From the NCBI GenBank assembly GCA_965223085.1, contig OZ244981.1, positions 3,286,001 through 3,350,000 of the forward strand: a stretch of DNA of 64,000 nt, written 5' to 3'. Of this stretch, positions 44,715 through 53,402 are shown piece by piece. Source of the stretch: CBDCVO01 sp965223085 (lineage in GTDB: Bacteria; Pseudomonadota; Gammaproteobacteria; Ga0077536). The stretch's first letter is position 1. The number at the start of each line of letters is the position of its first letter. A program made the translations under genes and the position numbers. The notes below the pieces were generated by a model that was not told where the DNA came from, ran no database searches, and worked only from the letters and a program-made list of their open reading frames with translations.

Positions 44715-45275
44715 GTGCGTAACGCATTGACGGAGCAGTTGCTTAAGGCGGGTTTAGTCGACGAACAGCAACTTCGACAGGCCGAAAAGGGTGCTCGCCA
44801 GGAGCAGCGTCAACAAACACACAAACCCAAGCGGCGCCGCAAAGCACCGGCTAGATCTGCACTTTGCGCGGATGTCGAAAAAACACGCCAACAGAAAGTA
44901 GCTCGTGATCGCGACCTCGATGCGGAACGCCGGGCGAAGGCCGCGCGTAAGGCGCTGCACGCCGAACTGCGCGAACTTATTCGGCCGCACCGGCGAGCGC
45001 ACAACGACGGCGATAGCGTTTATAATTTTGTCGACGGAAAACAAGTCAAACGCTTGTACATGACCGCCGCGACCTTGGCCGAGCTTGTGGCCGGCGATAT
45101 CGCTATCGTACGCGTCAATACGCGTTACCATTTAGTGCCGAGCGATATCCTTGCCAAGCTCAGCGACCGTGACCCGAGTTGTGTTATCGTGCACAATCAA
45201 GGCCCTGGCGAACCGCGCCGCGAAAACACCGATCCCTATGCGGACCATCCGATTCCAGACGATTTGACGTGGTGA
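44715..45275 (+). CDS. DUF2058 family protein (YaiL-like)
   Basis: A 186-residue protein with the DUF2058/YaiL pattern: an N-terminal MRNALTEQLLKAGLVDEQQLRQ, a very basic helical stretch (about 28-75, KPKRRRKAPARS), then LRELIRPHRRAHNDGDSVYNFVDGKQVKRL and the C-terminal HLVPSDILAKLSDRD. YaiL is a nucleoprotein-associated protein in E. coli with unknown role. It starts at GTG 44715. It overlaps the SDR gene by 4 nt (GTGA), so the two are coupled. Confidence 0.87.
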   Translation: MRNALTEQLLKAGLVDEQQLRQAEKGARQEQRQQTHKPKRRRKAPARSALCADVEKTRQQKVARDRDLDAERRAKAARKALHAELRELIRPHRRAHNDGDSVYNFVDGKQVKRLYMTAATLAELVAGDIAIVRVNTRYHLVPSDILAKLSDRDPSCVIVHNQGPGEPRRENTDPYADHPIPDDLTW

Positions 45276-46051
45276 GCACGGCATCAGATCTATTTTCTAT
45301 CACCGGCAAAGTCGCGTTGGTCACGGGCGGCTCTCGCGGTATCGGCGAAATGATCGCTCGGGCCTTTGTGCAGCACGGCGCCAAAGTCTATGTCAGTTCG
45401 AGAAAAGCAGCGGCTTGTGACGCGCTCGCCGCCGAGCTCGCTGCAGTGGGCTCCTGTATCTCGCTACCTGCCGATCTTGCCGCGCCAAGCGAGATCCAGC
45501 GACTCGGTGAGGAATTACAGCAGCGCGAATCACGGCTCGATATCTTAGTAAACAATGCCGGTACAACTTGGGGTGCATCCTTGGACGACTTTCCCGAGTC
45601 AGGTTGGGACAAAGTCATGAACCTCAACGTGAAGTCGGTATTTTTTCTCATTCAAACCTTGTTGCCTTTGCTTACGAAAGCGGCGCATGAAGACGATCCG
45701 GCCCGTGTGATCAATATCGGTTCTGTCGACGGCATGCGCACATCGCAGTTCGAAAATTTTTCCTACGGCCCCGCAAAGGCGGCGGTTCATCATCTCACAC
45801 GCGTCTTGGCCGCGCACTTAGCCGCGCGTCACGTTACCGTAAACGCCGTCGCCCCAGGACCATTTGACACACCCATGATGGCGCCTATGGTCACGACGCT
45901 GGGTGATGCGATTGTCAACCGGGTACCGCTCAAGCGCATGGGTCGTCCCGACGATATGGGTGGTGTCGCGATTTTTTTGGCCTCCCGTGCGAGCGCCTAT
46001 ATTAGTGGCGCTGTAATACCCGTCGATGGCGGAATTACCGCGGCGCCTTAG
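45272..46051 (+). CDS. SDR family oxidoreductase
   Basis: Short-chain dehydrogenase/reductase of 259 residues. The start is GTG 45272, overlapping the DUF2058 stop. NAD(P) motif VTGGSRGIGEMIAR (about 15-28), NNAGTTW, catalytic Ser region VINIGSVDGM, Tyr-Lys motif SYGPAKAAVHHLT and the C-terminal DGGITAAP. The catalytic set is complete. Substrate unknown; family members reduce many carbonyls, including 3-oxoacyl groups. It runs into the ribA-like gene after 49 nt. Confidence 0.9.
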   Translation: MSTASDLFSITGKVALVTGGSRGIGEMIARAFVQHGAKVYVSSRKAAACDALAAELAAVGSCISLPADLAAPSEIQRLGEELQQRESRLDILVNNAGTTWGASLDDFPESGWDKVMNLNVKSVFFLIQTLLPLLTKAAHEDDPARVINIGSVDGMRTSQFENFSYGPAKAAVHHLTRVLAAHLAARHVTVNAVAPGPFDTPMMAPMVTTLGDAIVNRVPLKRMGRPDDMGGVAIFLASRASAYISGAVIPVDGGITAAP

Positions 46052-46100
46052 GGATCGTGGCGAGCGCCATGTAGCGCCAGTAATTCGGTACACTGCGTAG

Positions 46101-46925
46101 ATGTTTACTTATATAAATCCCGAAATTCGGCGACGTTTAATAGATGAGGGTAAATTAGTACGGATCGATGCCCACGGCCGGGAAATCAGCGCGGAGTCCG
46201 CACCGCCCGACGGTAGGTTAGCGGTCAATATTTTGGGGCCAATCTCGCTACCATTGAACCTGCCGGGATTAGAATTGACCGTGAATTGGTACGCGAGTGT
46301 GCGCAGTACCGAGCTTGCGAAAGTAGAAGAGTTGGCGCGCGATCTTACCGAACACGGCGGCCAACGTTTGTTTGCCATATTGGCAAGCAGTATGGCGGTC
46401 AATAGCGTCTTGGTCCTCGGCGATCCTAAGTCGCAAGTAAATCCTTTGGTGCGGGTGCACTCGAGTTGTTTAACCGGGGATGTTTTCGGATCGCAGCGCT
46501 GTGAGTGTGGGCCGCAGTTGGACGCGGCGCTGGAAAAAATCAACGTGGACGCCAGCGGCGGTGTGGTCATCTACATGGCCGGTCACGAGGGACGGGGCAT
46601 CGGCTTATGGGCGAAAGCCGCGACTTATTTGTTGCAAGATGCGGGCGAAGACACCTATCAAGCGAACCGATCTTTAGGTTTGCCGGACGATTCGCGAGAT
46701 TTCGCCGACGCGGCAGCATTGCTACATTTTTTTGTCGGGAATAGACCATTCCGCTTGTTAACGAACAATCCTAAGAAGATCGACGATTTAGCTGCGCACG
46801 GTTTAACCCAGGTGACGTCGGTAAAGCACGTCGTCGGCGTGAATCATTGGAATCATCGCTATTTGATGGCGAAACGTGATTGGGGGCATCGGCTCGTGGA
46901 CCAGGATATTTCGCAAACAGATTGA
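46101..46925 (+). CDS. ribA: GTP cyclohydrolase II
   Basis: Opens the imidazole ring of GTP, the first step of riboflavin synthesis. The 274-residue protein has the zinc cysteines at 123, 134 and 136 (SSCLTGDVFGSQRCECG), matching the spacing of E. coli RibA, then HEGRGIGL (residues 162-169), where the family usually has Q before EGRGIGL, and the C-terminal TNNPKKID. It carries about 100 N-terminal residues beyond the minimal enzyme. ATG 46101. Confidence 0.9.
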   Translation: MFTYINPEIRRRLIDEGKLVRIDAHGREISAESAPPDGRLAVNILGPISLPLNLPGLELTVNWYASVRSTELAKVEELARDLTEHGGQRLFAILASSMAVNSVLVLGDPKSQVNPLVRVHSSCLTGDVFGSQRCECGPQLDAALEKINVDASGGVVIYMAGHEGRGIGLWAKAATYLLQDAGEDTYQANRSLGLPDDSRDFADAAALLHFFVGNRPFRLLTNNPKKIDDLAAHGLTQVTSVKHVVGVNHWNHRYLMAKRDWGHRLVDQDISQTD

Positions 46926-47089
46926 GCGCGCAATCGTGCTGGCGCTCTAGCGGCTAGGCACCCCGAAACAGAGTGCCATCGCGAGTTGGCCATTGTCGCA
47001 AAGAGTTAATAGCTTACGGTGTCAGCACACGGTGCGGCACCGTAGTTAGGACGAAACTAGAGCATACACAAGTTCGGAGCAAACCAAAC

Positions 47090-48433
47090 ATGGCGGGGAT
47101 CTTCAAGGCCTACGACATTCGCGGCATATACGGTGACACACTAACGGACGCCATCGCGTTTGATATTGGCCGCGCCGTGGTTGCGTTTCTCGATTGCCGT
47201 CGAGTTGTCGTTGGGCGCGATATGCGGAGCCATTCCGAGGCCGTGTTTCGCGCTTTAGCGCAAGGCATCAATGAGCAGGGTGCAAATGTCGTCGATGTCG
47301 GGATCGTAAGCACACCGATGTGCTATTACGCGAATGGCAAGTTGGGTGCCGATGCGAGTGTAATGATTACCGCGTCGCATAATCCCGGCGAATGGAATGG
47401 TTTTAAGCTATGTCGGGAACAAGCGATCCCGATCAGCGGTGCGACGGGGATCGAGGCGATCGAATCCTTAGTCATCAATAACGCGATCCCTGCACCCGTG
47501 CGGCGCCCGACCTCGATCGAGACCTGTGACATCGTGCCCCTTTATGTCGACCACGTACAGCAGTTCGCCGAAGCGGCACCCGAGCTGCACCTCGCGGTGG
47601 ATTACGCTAATGCGATGGGCATCGTCGAGGCGCGTGCGTTGACGGGACTTTACCGCATGACGCCCTTGTATGACGAGCTCGACGGATCTTTTCCCCACCA
47701 CGAAGCGAACCCCTTAGATATCTCGACCCTGGTTGACTTGCAAAACCTCGTGCGAGAGCGCGGCGATTGCGATTTTGGTATCGCCTTCGACGGTGATGCC
47801 GACCGCGTTGGTTTTGTGGATGAGCACGGCGAAGTTGTGCCGATGGATCTTATTTCCGCCTTGATCGCGCAAACGATTTTGGGGCAACGGAAAGGTGCGG
47901 TTTTCTACGACCTCCGTTCGTCTCGCGCCGTCAAAGAGGCGATTGAACAGGCGGGCGGTGTGGCCCATCGGTCCCGCGTTGGACATGCGTTTATCAAGCA
48001 ACAAATGCGCGATGCCGACGCTTTGTTTGCTGGCGAGTTATCCGGGCACTACTATTTTCGCGAAAACTACTTCACTGAATCGTCTGCACTCGCTGTGATC
48101 TCGGTCGCGAACCTGGTCGCTGGTTCGAAAAAAGGCCTCTCACGACTGATCGCACCGTTGCGGCGTTATGCGGCGAGCGGGGAAATCAATTCAACGGTCG
48201 CCGATGTTGGGGCGGTATTTGCACGTTTGCGCGCGCATTATGACGATGCGCGCTTCTTGGAACTCGACGGCTTGACGGTGTCCTACGATGATTGGTGGTT
48301 TAACGTGCGTTCGTCTAATACCGAGCCCTTAGTCCGCTTGAACCTCGAAGCCGCCACGCCAGCCCAAATGAGCGCACGTCGCGATGAAGTGTTGGCCTTA
48401 ATCAGGGATCCTCAGGGACAGACTCCGTTATAG
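47090..48433 (+). CDS. Phosphomannomutase/phosphoglucomutase
   Basis: Alpha-D-phosphohexomutase of 447 residues that interconverts mannose or glucose 1- and 6-phosphates, feeding polysaccharide or LPS synthesis. ATG 47090 follows CGGAG; the longer frame is unsupported. Domains in order: AYDIRGIYGDTL, active-site serine loop TASHNPGEWNGFKLC (about residue 95), metal loop AFDGDADRVGFVD, sugar loop GELSGHYYFRENY (E.SGH) and phosphate loop SSNTEPLVRLNLE. Complete. The specificity (manB versus algC-like) cannot be assigned. Confidence 0.93.
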   Translation: MAGIFKAYDIRGIYGDTLTDAIAFDIGRAVVAFLDCRRVVVGRDMRSHSEAVFRALAQGINEQGANVVDVGIVSTPMCYYANGKLGADASVMITASHNPGEWNGFKLCREQAIPISGATGIEAIESLVINNAIPAPVRRPTSIETCDIVPLYVDHVQQFAEAAPELHLAVDYANAMGIVEARALTGLYRMTPLYDELDGSFPHHEANPLDISTLVDLQNLVRERGDCDFGIAFDGDADRVGFVDEHGEVVPMDLISALIAQTILGQRKGAVFYDLRSSRAVKEAIEQAGGVAHRSRVGHAFIKQQMRDADALFAGELSGHYYFRENYFTESSALAVISVANLVAGSKKGLSRLIAPLRRYAASGEINSTVADVGAVFARLRAHYDDARFLELDGLTVSYDDWWFNVRSSNTEPLVRLNLEAATPAQMSARRDEVLALIRDPQGQTPL

Positions 48434-48503
48434 TGCGCACACCGAACCCCGCTCCCGTCAAAACCGGTGGCCTGTGCCATTCGACTCGATACGCTGCGGT
48501 GTC

Positions 48504-49784
48504 CTAACGGGCCGCCGCGACCGATGTCTGCGCCACGCCATCCGCTTGCGGTTCCGCAACCGGACGTGGCACGGCGCGTTCTGCCGGCGGCATCGGCCGT
48601 GGTGACCAGTGGTCCTCGTAGTCTTGCCAATGGTGGCGTAGTTGGGGGATCACTTTAGTGGCAAACATGGCAGTGGAATGTCGACACAGGGCGTTAGGCA
48701 TATCACCGAAGTGCAATAGACAGACGAGATGCCCGACTTTGAGACTGGTGATCACCCGCTCCATCTGTTCGCACACCGAATCGACGCTGCCGGCGACGAT
48801 AAATCCACGTTCGATCATTTCTTGCCACGACAAGCTCGCCGCTTGATTTAATGCAGAAGTTTGTCCGGCCATTTGGGTACCGAGCCCCGCGCGCAGCGTC
48901 GCTTCGGTACGGTACCCGGGTGCGTCCGCGAAACCCGGATAGACGTGCAAGCATTTTGAAAAGAAATAGCGCGCGTGTGGTTCATAGAGTTTTTGCGCTT
49001 CAGCATCGCTCTCGGCAACACAAATCTGCTGGGCAAATGCACCTTGATAAGGGTTGAATTCGTGCCCCAGGGTCTCCATTCGTTGCCAGAAACCGTCCAT
49101 TAATTGTGCGCCGCGCACATAGCCGGTGAAGGATAGGTAGCTATAGTTGTAGTTGTGTTCCGCGCAGAAGTCCCAGGTTTCGACCGAGCCGCCACCGGGC
49201 ACCCAAATGGGCGGCGGGTTTTGAATCGGTCGCGGCCAGAGATTGACGTAGCGCATTTGATAGTGCTTACCATGCCAAGCGAATACATCGGGATCAGACC
49301 ACGCTTTGCGAATGAGATCGTGAGCCTCGTGGTATTTTTCCCGCAACGTGGCTGGATTGACGGCGCACGCATAGTTGTCATCCATGGAACTTCCGACCGG
49401 GAAACCGGAAATTAGGCGCCCCCCGGAAATGCAATCGATCATGGCCATTTCTTCCGCGACGCGGGTCGGTGGGTCATAGAGCGCCAGCGATTGCCCGAGC
49501 AACAGAATCGCGGCCCGATGGGTACGCCGCGCCAATGTTGCCGCCATCAACTGCGGGGAGGGCATCAGACCGTAGGCGTTTTGGTGGTGTTCGTTGATCC
49601 CTAAACCGTCATAGCCCAATTCTTCCGCAAGCTCCAGCAAGTCCAGGTAGTCGTTATAAACGCGATTGGCTTTTTGGGGATCGAACAAGCGTGAATCGAC
49701 GTCGACCCACACACTGCGGTGTTTCTCGGTGAAATCGTCGGGCAGGTAGGGCCACGGCATTAAATTAAACCAATGGAATTTCAT
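48504..49784 (-). CDS. LLM-class flavin-dependent oxidoreductase
   Basis: Bacterial-luciferase-like, FMN-dependent monooxygenase (LLM class) of 426 residues. Blocks seen: LAEELGYDGLGINEHHQNAYGL, ATLARRTHRAAILLLGQSLALYDPP and PIWVPGGGSVETWDF within the barrel, with a basic Pro-rich C-terminal extension (about 395-426) unusual for the family. It is transcribed just after the alpha/beta hydrolase (35-nt gap), a pairing seen in some ring-degradation gene sets. Substrate unknown. Confidence 0.87.
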   Translation of the reverse strand: MKFHWFNLMPWPYLPDDFTEKHRSVWVDVDSRLFDPQKANRVYNDYLDLLELAEELGYDGLGINEHHQNAYGLMPSPQLMAATLARRTHRAAILLLGQSLALYDPPTRVAEEMAMIDCISGGRLISGFPVGSSMDDNYACAVNPATLREKYHEAHDLIRKAWSDPDVFAWHGKHYQMRYVNLWPRPIQNPPPIWVPGGGSVETWDFCAEHNYNYSYLSFTGYVRGAQLMDGFWQRMETLGHEFNPYQGAFAQQICVAESDAEAQKLYEPHARYFFSKCLHVYPGFADAPGYRTEATLRAGLGTQMAGQTSALNQAASLSWQEMIERGFIVAGSVDSVCEQMERVITSLKVGHLVCLLHFGDMPNALCRHSTAMFATKVIPQLRHHWQDYEDHWSPRPMPPAERAVPRPVAEPQADGVAQTSVAAAR

Positions 49785-49819
49785 TGCGCTAACTCCTTAA
49801 TCAAAAACGCTGGGAACCG

Positions 49820-50617
49820 CTACGCAACTTGCTCGACACGATCGCTGTTGATAAACGCTGTGACCTTATCCGCGAAGACAGCAGGTTGTTCCAGTTCGGC
49901 TAAGTGGCCCGCACCCGCGATCGTGGCGCGCTCGGCATTGGGGAGCGCCGCGCACCAGGCGGCACCATGAGCCGGCGGGACGATGTGGTCATTCTCGCTC
50001 GTCACGACCAGCGTCGGCGAAGTAACGCGAGGCAGTCGTCGTATGACGCCGGTGTCCATAATAGGCCACAGAAATTTGGCGCTCGCACGCAACGCGAGCA
50101 ATTCGTCAACCACCGCATCGACTTTATCGCGCTCGGCGATGACAAAACGTTCCCGCAGGTGGGGTTCTGAAAACAAAACTTGCGATGGCCACCCGGGGTG
50201 TTGTGCAAAAGGATCTTCGCCTTGCGCGTCCTCCAACCATATCCCGATCGGATTGATCAACACCAAGCTTTGCACACGCCGCGGGAGAATGGCAGCAATT
50301 TCAGCGGCCATCCACGCGCCAATGCCAACGCCGACAACATGGGCTTGTGCGACGCCGAGCGCATGCAGGAAATCGTCGTAATGCAGGACCAGGTCTAGCG
50401 GTCCGGGATCGATCCGTGGCAAATCGTCTTTGGCGGGGCCCCATCCCGGTGCATACGGTGCGATGAGGTCAAAAGATTCTGCCAAGTTCTGGAGCGCGGG
50501 CTCGAAGCCCAACAAGCCCAAAAAATGGTGCAAGTATAAGAGGGGCTCACCGTGCCCGGTACGAAAATAGTGAACCGTGAGCGGCTCGGCACCCACAGCG
50601 ATCGTTTCGAGGTTCAT
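49820..50617 (-). CDS. Alpha/beta-hydrolase fold protein lacking the nucleophile serine
   Basis: A 265-residue protein starting MNLETIAVGAEPLTVHYF (ATG 50617, GTGGAG upstream); the longer frame is dropped. The fold is recognisable: oxyanion region YLHHFLGLLGFEPA, then HVVGVGIGAWMAAE at the elbow. The usual GxSxG is GVGIG here, with Gly98 in place of the serine. The later acid (ENDHIVPPAHG) and histidine (AGAGHLAELEQP) are kept. It may be a non-hydrolytic or altered member. It is co-oriented with the flavin monooxygenase. Confidence 0.8.
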   Translation of the reverse strand: MNLETIAVGAEPLTVHYFRTGHGEPLLYLHHFLGLLGFEPALQNLAESFDLIAPYAPGWGPAKDDLPRIDPGPLDLVLHYDDFLHALGVAQAHVVGVGIGAWMAAEIAAILPRRVQSLVLINPIGIWLEDAQGEDPFAQHPGWPSQVLFSEPHLRERFVIAERDKVDAVVDELLALRASAKFLWPIMDTGVIRRLPRVTSPTLVVTSENDHIVPPAHGAAWCAALPNAERATIAGAGHLAELEQPAVFADKVTAFINSDRVEQVA

Positions 50618-50940
50618 GTTTTGTTCGTCTCCACAGAGAAAAATGGCACAGCAATTTACACCGATATCCACTCGGGCAGGCGTCTCACGCGCACCCTCAG
50701 CAGATTACCTTACTACAACGTGCTCGCGGATTGACTTCGTTGATTTAGATCAACCATGAGTTGCCGAGAAGCAAAACCGTTACACTAACGTGCGCGCTGC
50801 GCGAGATCGTTTCAAACGGGCGGATATTGCGCCGCGGTAACGCAACCGCGGGCGGCCGCCGCGGTCTAAACGGCCAGCGACGACCGCTGCGGAGGCGCGG
50901 CGGGCACGCTATGCAAGCGTTTCAGTAATGAGGTTGTCAC
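50618..50940. other. Divergent intergenic region with FNR-type box
   Basis: About 320 bases between the divergent alpha/beta hydrolase and lolA genes. It contains the FNR/Anr-like palindrome listed separately and no other gene. The lolA side has a GAGG ribosome-binding site 7-8 nt before its ATG. Confidence 0.6.
50740..50753. promoter_or_regulatory. FNR/Anr-type binding site
   Basis: TTGAT-TTAG-ATCAA is a perfect match to the FNR/Anr consensus TTGATNNNNATCAA. It lies 123 bp upstream of the alpha/beta hydrolase start and 187 bp upstream of lolA, so it more likely acts on one of these two promoters. Which gene, and whether the effect is activation, is inference. Confidence 0.55.
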
Positions 50941-51597
50941 ATGCGGGTCTTCGGGGTTGTTGGGTTCATCGCGCTGCTAGTGCTTCTACCCGGGCCGGGG
51001 ATCGCCGCCGACGGCGTCGCCCGGTTGCGGACTTACCTGCAGGAATTGACGTCCTTGCAAGCCCGGTTTGAGCAGCAACTATTCGACGAATACGGTGCCC
51101 TGCTCGAAACTTCGGCGGGCGAGGTGTCGCTGGCAAAACCGGGTTTATTCAAGTGGGAGTATCAACAACCCTATGAACAGGCAATAATATCGAACGGCAC
51201 AACGTTGTGGATCTATGATGCCGATCTGGAACAAGTGACAGTTGACAAAATCACCGCCGAGGATCGGGATTCAGCCGCGCGCCTATTGGCCGACGACGTC
51301 GATATCGATACCGAATTTGAGATCTCGCCGCTCGCGGCACGCGATGATTTGAACCCGGAATTAACCTGGCTGAGCCTCACGCCGAAAGCCAACGGCGAAC
51401 AGTACCGCGGCATCGAAATTGGACTCGACGGCGAGGCCCTCAAAGTCATGCGCATCGAAGATAACCTCGGGCAGACAACGCAGATCACGTTTCTTGAGGT
51501 AACACGGAACGCGGCAATGGCGAGAACGACGTTTGCGTTCGAACCGCCTCAGGGGACAGATATCGTTTACGCGCCACGAGCGACGGCCGAGGACTAG
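50941..51597 (+). CDS. lolA: Outer-membrane lipoprotein carrier protein LolA
   Basis: Periplasmic chaperone that carries lipoproteins from LolCDE to LolB. The 218-residue protein begins with a signal peptide (FGVVGFIALLVLLPGPGIA, about 1-24). Mature segments fit LolA: LQARFEQQLFDEYGALLETSAGEVSLAKPGLFKWEY and QVTVDKIT, then LTPKANGEQYRGIEIGLDG and the C-terminal TTFAFEPPQGTDIV. ATG follows GAGG. It heads the lolA-rarA-crcB-serS unit. Confidence 0.94.
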   Translation: MRVFGVVGFIALLVLLPGPGIAADGVARLRTYLQELTSLQARFEQQLFDEYGALLETSAGEVSLAKPGLFKWEYQQPYEQAIISNGTTLWIYDADLEQVTVDKITAEDRDSAARLLADDVDIDTEFEISPLAARDDLNPELTWLSLTPKANGEQYRGIEIGLDGEALKVMRIEDNLGQTTQITFLEVTRNAAMARTTFAFEPPQGTDIVYAPRATAED

Positions 51598-51613
51598 GGC
51601 GCCATAGACTGCG

Positions 51614-52897
51614 ATGACACGGGACAATTCGCAGCCGCTAGCCGATCGCCTCCGGCCCACGCATATTGGTGGTGTTATCGGGCAAGCCCATTTGCTCGCT
51701 GAGGGGCAGGCGTTGCGTCGTTTGGTGGATGCCGGGCACTTGCATTCCATGGTCTTGTGGGGCCCGCCAGGCACCGGTAAAACGACTTTGGCGCGATTAC
51801 TCGCGAACGAATGCGATGCGCATTTGGTGGCGTTATCCGCGGTACTGAGCGGTGTCAAGGACATTCGTGCGGCGGTCGAGGCGGCCCGCGACTTACGCGC
51901 ACAGAACGGGACGCAAACGGTAGTTTTCGTCGATGAAGTACATCGCTTCAACAAAGCGCAGCAAGACGCATTTCTGCCGCACATCGAGAACGGCACTATC
52001 GTTTTTGTCGGTGCTACGACCGAGAATCCGGCTTTTGAACTGAACAACGCGCTATTATCCCGTTTACGGGTCTATGTGTTGAAATCATTGGCCACGCACG
52101 AACTGAAGCAAGTGATCGATCGGGCGGTGCGGGTTCTTAGTGAGTCTCATGCGGTAGAAATGGCAGCAGCGGAACGCGAGCGCTTGGCGCGAATTGCCGA
52201 TGGAGATGCACGCCGGGCGCTCAACTTGCTCGAACTCGCGCATGCGTTATCTGTAGACGGAAAACTCGACGAAGAAACTTTGACCTTGGCGACCAGCGGT
52301 GGTCAGCCACGTCGTTTCGATAAGCACGGTGATGATTTTTACGATCAAACCTCCGCCTTGCATAAATCGGTGCGCGGTTCGAATCCCGACGCGGCACTGT
52401 ATTGGTTCGCACGCATGGTCGATAGCGGTTGCGATCCGCTCTATATTGCCCGCCGGGTAGTACGCATCGCGAGCGAAGATATCGGCAACGCGGACCCGCG
52501 CGCGCTCGGTCTAGCGCTCGATGCCTGGGAAACTTACCGGCGTTTGGGCTCCCCGGAAGGCGAGCTCGCGATCGGGCAGGCTTTGGTGTACTGTGCTTGC
52601 GCGCCGAAGAGCAATGCCGTGTATCGTGCCTGGCAAGACGCCCAAGCCGGCGTGCAAGCGCATGGTTCGCCGCCGGTGCCGGTGCATATTCGCAACGCGC
52701 CGACGAAACTCGCGCACGCCCTCGGTCACGGTGAGGGCTATCGTTACGATCATGACGAAAACGACGGTTTTGCCGCGGGTCAGACCTATTTTCCGGACAT
52801 GATCGGTGAGCAACAATACTACCATCCCGTGCCTCGCGGCCTGGAGCTCAAAATCGCCGAAAAATTAGCGCGTTTGCGTGCTGCGGGCCGCGGCTAG
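51614..52897 (+). CDS. rarA: Replication-associated recombination protein RarA (MgsA)
   Basis: AAA+ ATPase related to clamp loaders, acting at stalled forks. 427 residues: Walker A GPPGTGKT at 50-57, Walker B VVFVDEVHRFNKAQQDAFLP with VDEVHR, sensor 1 VGATTENPAFELNNALLSR, and the C-terminal domain (about 215-420) with SEDIGNADPRALGLALD and FPDMIGEQQYYHP. ATG 51614, 16 nt after lolA, so it is in the same operon. Confidence 0.96.
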   Translation: MTRDNSQPLADRLRPTHIGGVIGQAHLLAEGQALRRLVDAGHLHSMVLWGPPGTGKTTLARLLANECDAHLVALSAVLSGVKDIRAAVEAARDLRAQNGTQTVVFVDEVHRFNKAQQDAFLPHIENGTIVFVGATTENPAFELNNALLSRLRVYVLKSLATHELKQVIDRAVRVLSESHAVEMAAAERERLARIADGDARRALNLLELAHALSVDGKLDEETLTLATSGGQPRRFDKHGDDFYDQTSALHKSVRGSNPDAALYWFARMVDSGCDPLYIARRVVRIASEDIGNADPRALGLALDAWETYRRLGSPEGELAIGQALVYCACAPKSNAVYRAWQDAQAGVQAHGSPPVPVHIRNAPTKLAHALGHGEGYRYDHDENDGFAAGQTYFPDMIGEQQYYHPVPRGLELKIAEKLARLRAAGRG

Positions 52898-52953
52898 ATG
52901 AACCGGGATGCGTTGCCAGCTCAGCGCGTGATACGGCAGGCGATGGCGCACTC

Positions 52954-53328
52954 GTGAAAACCATGTTACTCGTTGCCGCTGGTGGCAGTATAGGCGCGCT
53001 GTTGCGCTACGGGATCGGTCTCACCGCGACGGCGCGACTACCGCCGGGGTTTCCTTACGGTACGCTGCTGGCGAATGTCCTGGGTTCACTCGCTGCCGGT
53101 GTCGCGTTCGTGGTCATATTTGAGCGCATTCCAGATCCCACTCCCTGGCGGGCATTTTTTCTCATCGGCCTGCTCGGGGCTTTGACGACCTACTCGACTT
53201 TTTCGCTAGAAACGGTCGGTTTATTTTTGTCCGGCCAAGCCTTGAAGGCCTTACTCAACGCGGCGCTTAATGTCGGCGTGTGCTTGCTCGCTTGCTGGTT
53301 GGGGATCGCGCTAACCCGCGCTATTTAA
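52954..53328 (+). CDS. crcB: Fluoride ion channel CrcB (Fluc)
   Basis: Dual-topology fluoride channel of 124 residues with four transmembrane helices. Motifs GGSIGALLRYGIG (Arg in the first helix), GTLLANVLGSLAAG and GLLGALTTYSTFSLET (with the Ser/Thr track) are present. It starts at GTG 52954; ATG 52963 is also possible. It lies between rarA and serS. No fluoride riboswitch fold was checked in the short leader. Confidence 0.93.
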   Translation: MKTMLLVAAGGSIGALLRYGIGLTATARLPPGFPYGTLLANVLGSLAAGVAFVVIFERIPDPTPWRAFFLIGLLGALTTYSTFSLETVGLFLSGQALKALLNAALNVGVCLLACWLGIALTRAI

Positions 53329-53363
53329 TCGTTGCCCCCTGAACGTATAAGTCGTGCTCACGC

Positions 53364-53369
53364 TATAAT
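53364..53369 (+). promoter_or_regulatory. Possible -10 element of serS
   Basis: TATAAT sits 33 nt before the serS ATG. No -35 hexamer lies at 16-18 nt; TTGCCC at 53332 is too far (26 nt). The call rests on the -10 match. Confidence 0.3.
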
Positions 53370-53402
53370 TCGCCGGAAACATCATCCGATAAGCTCATAG
53401 TT

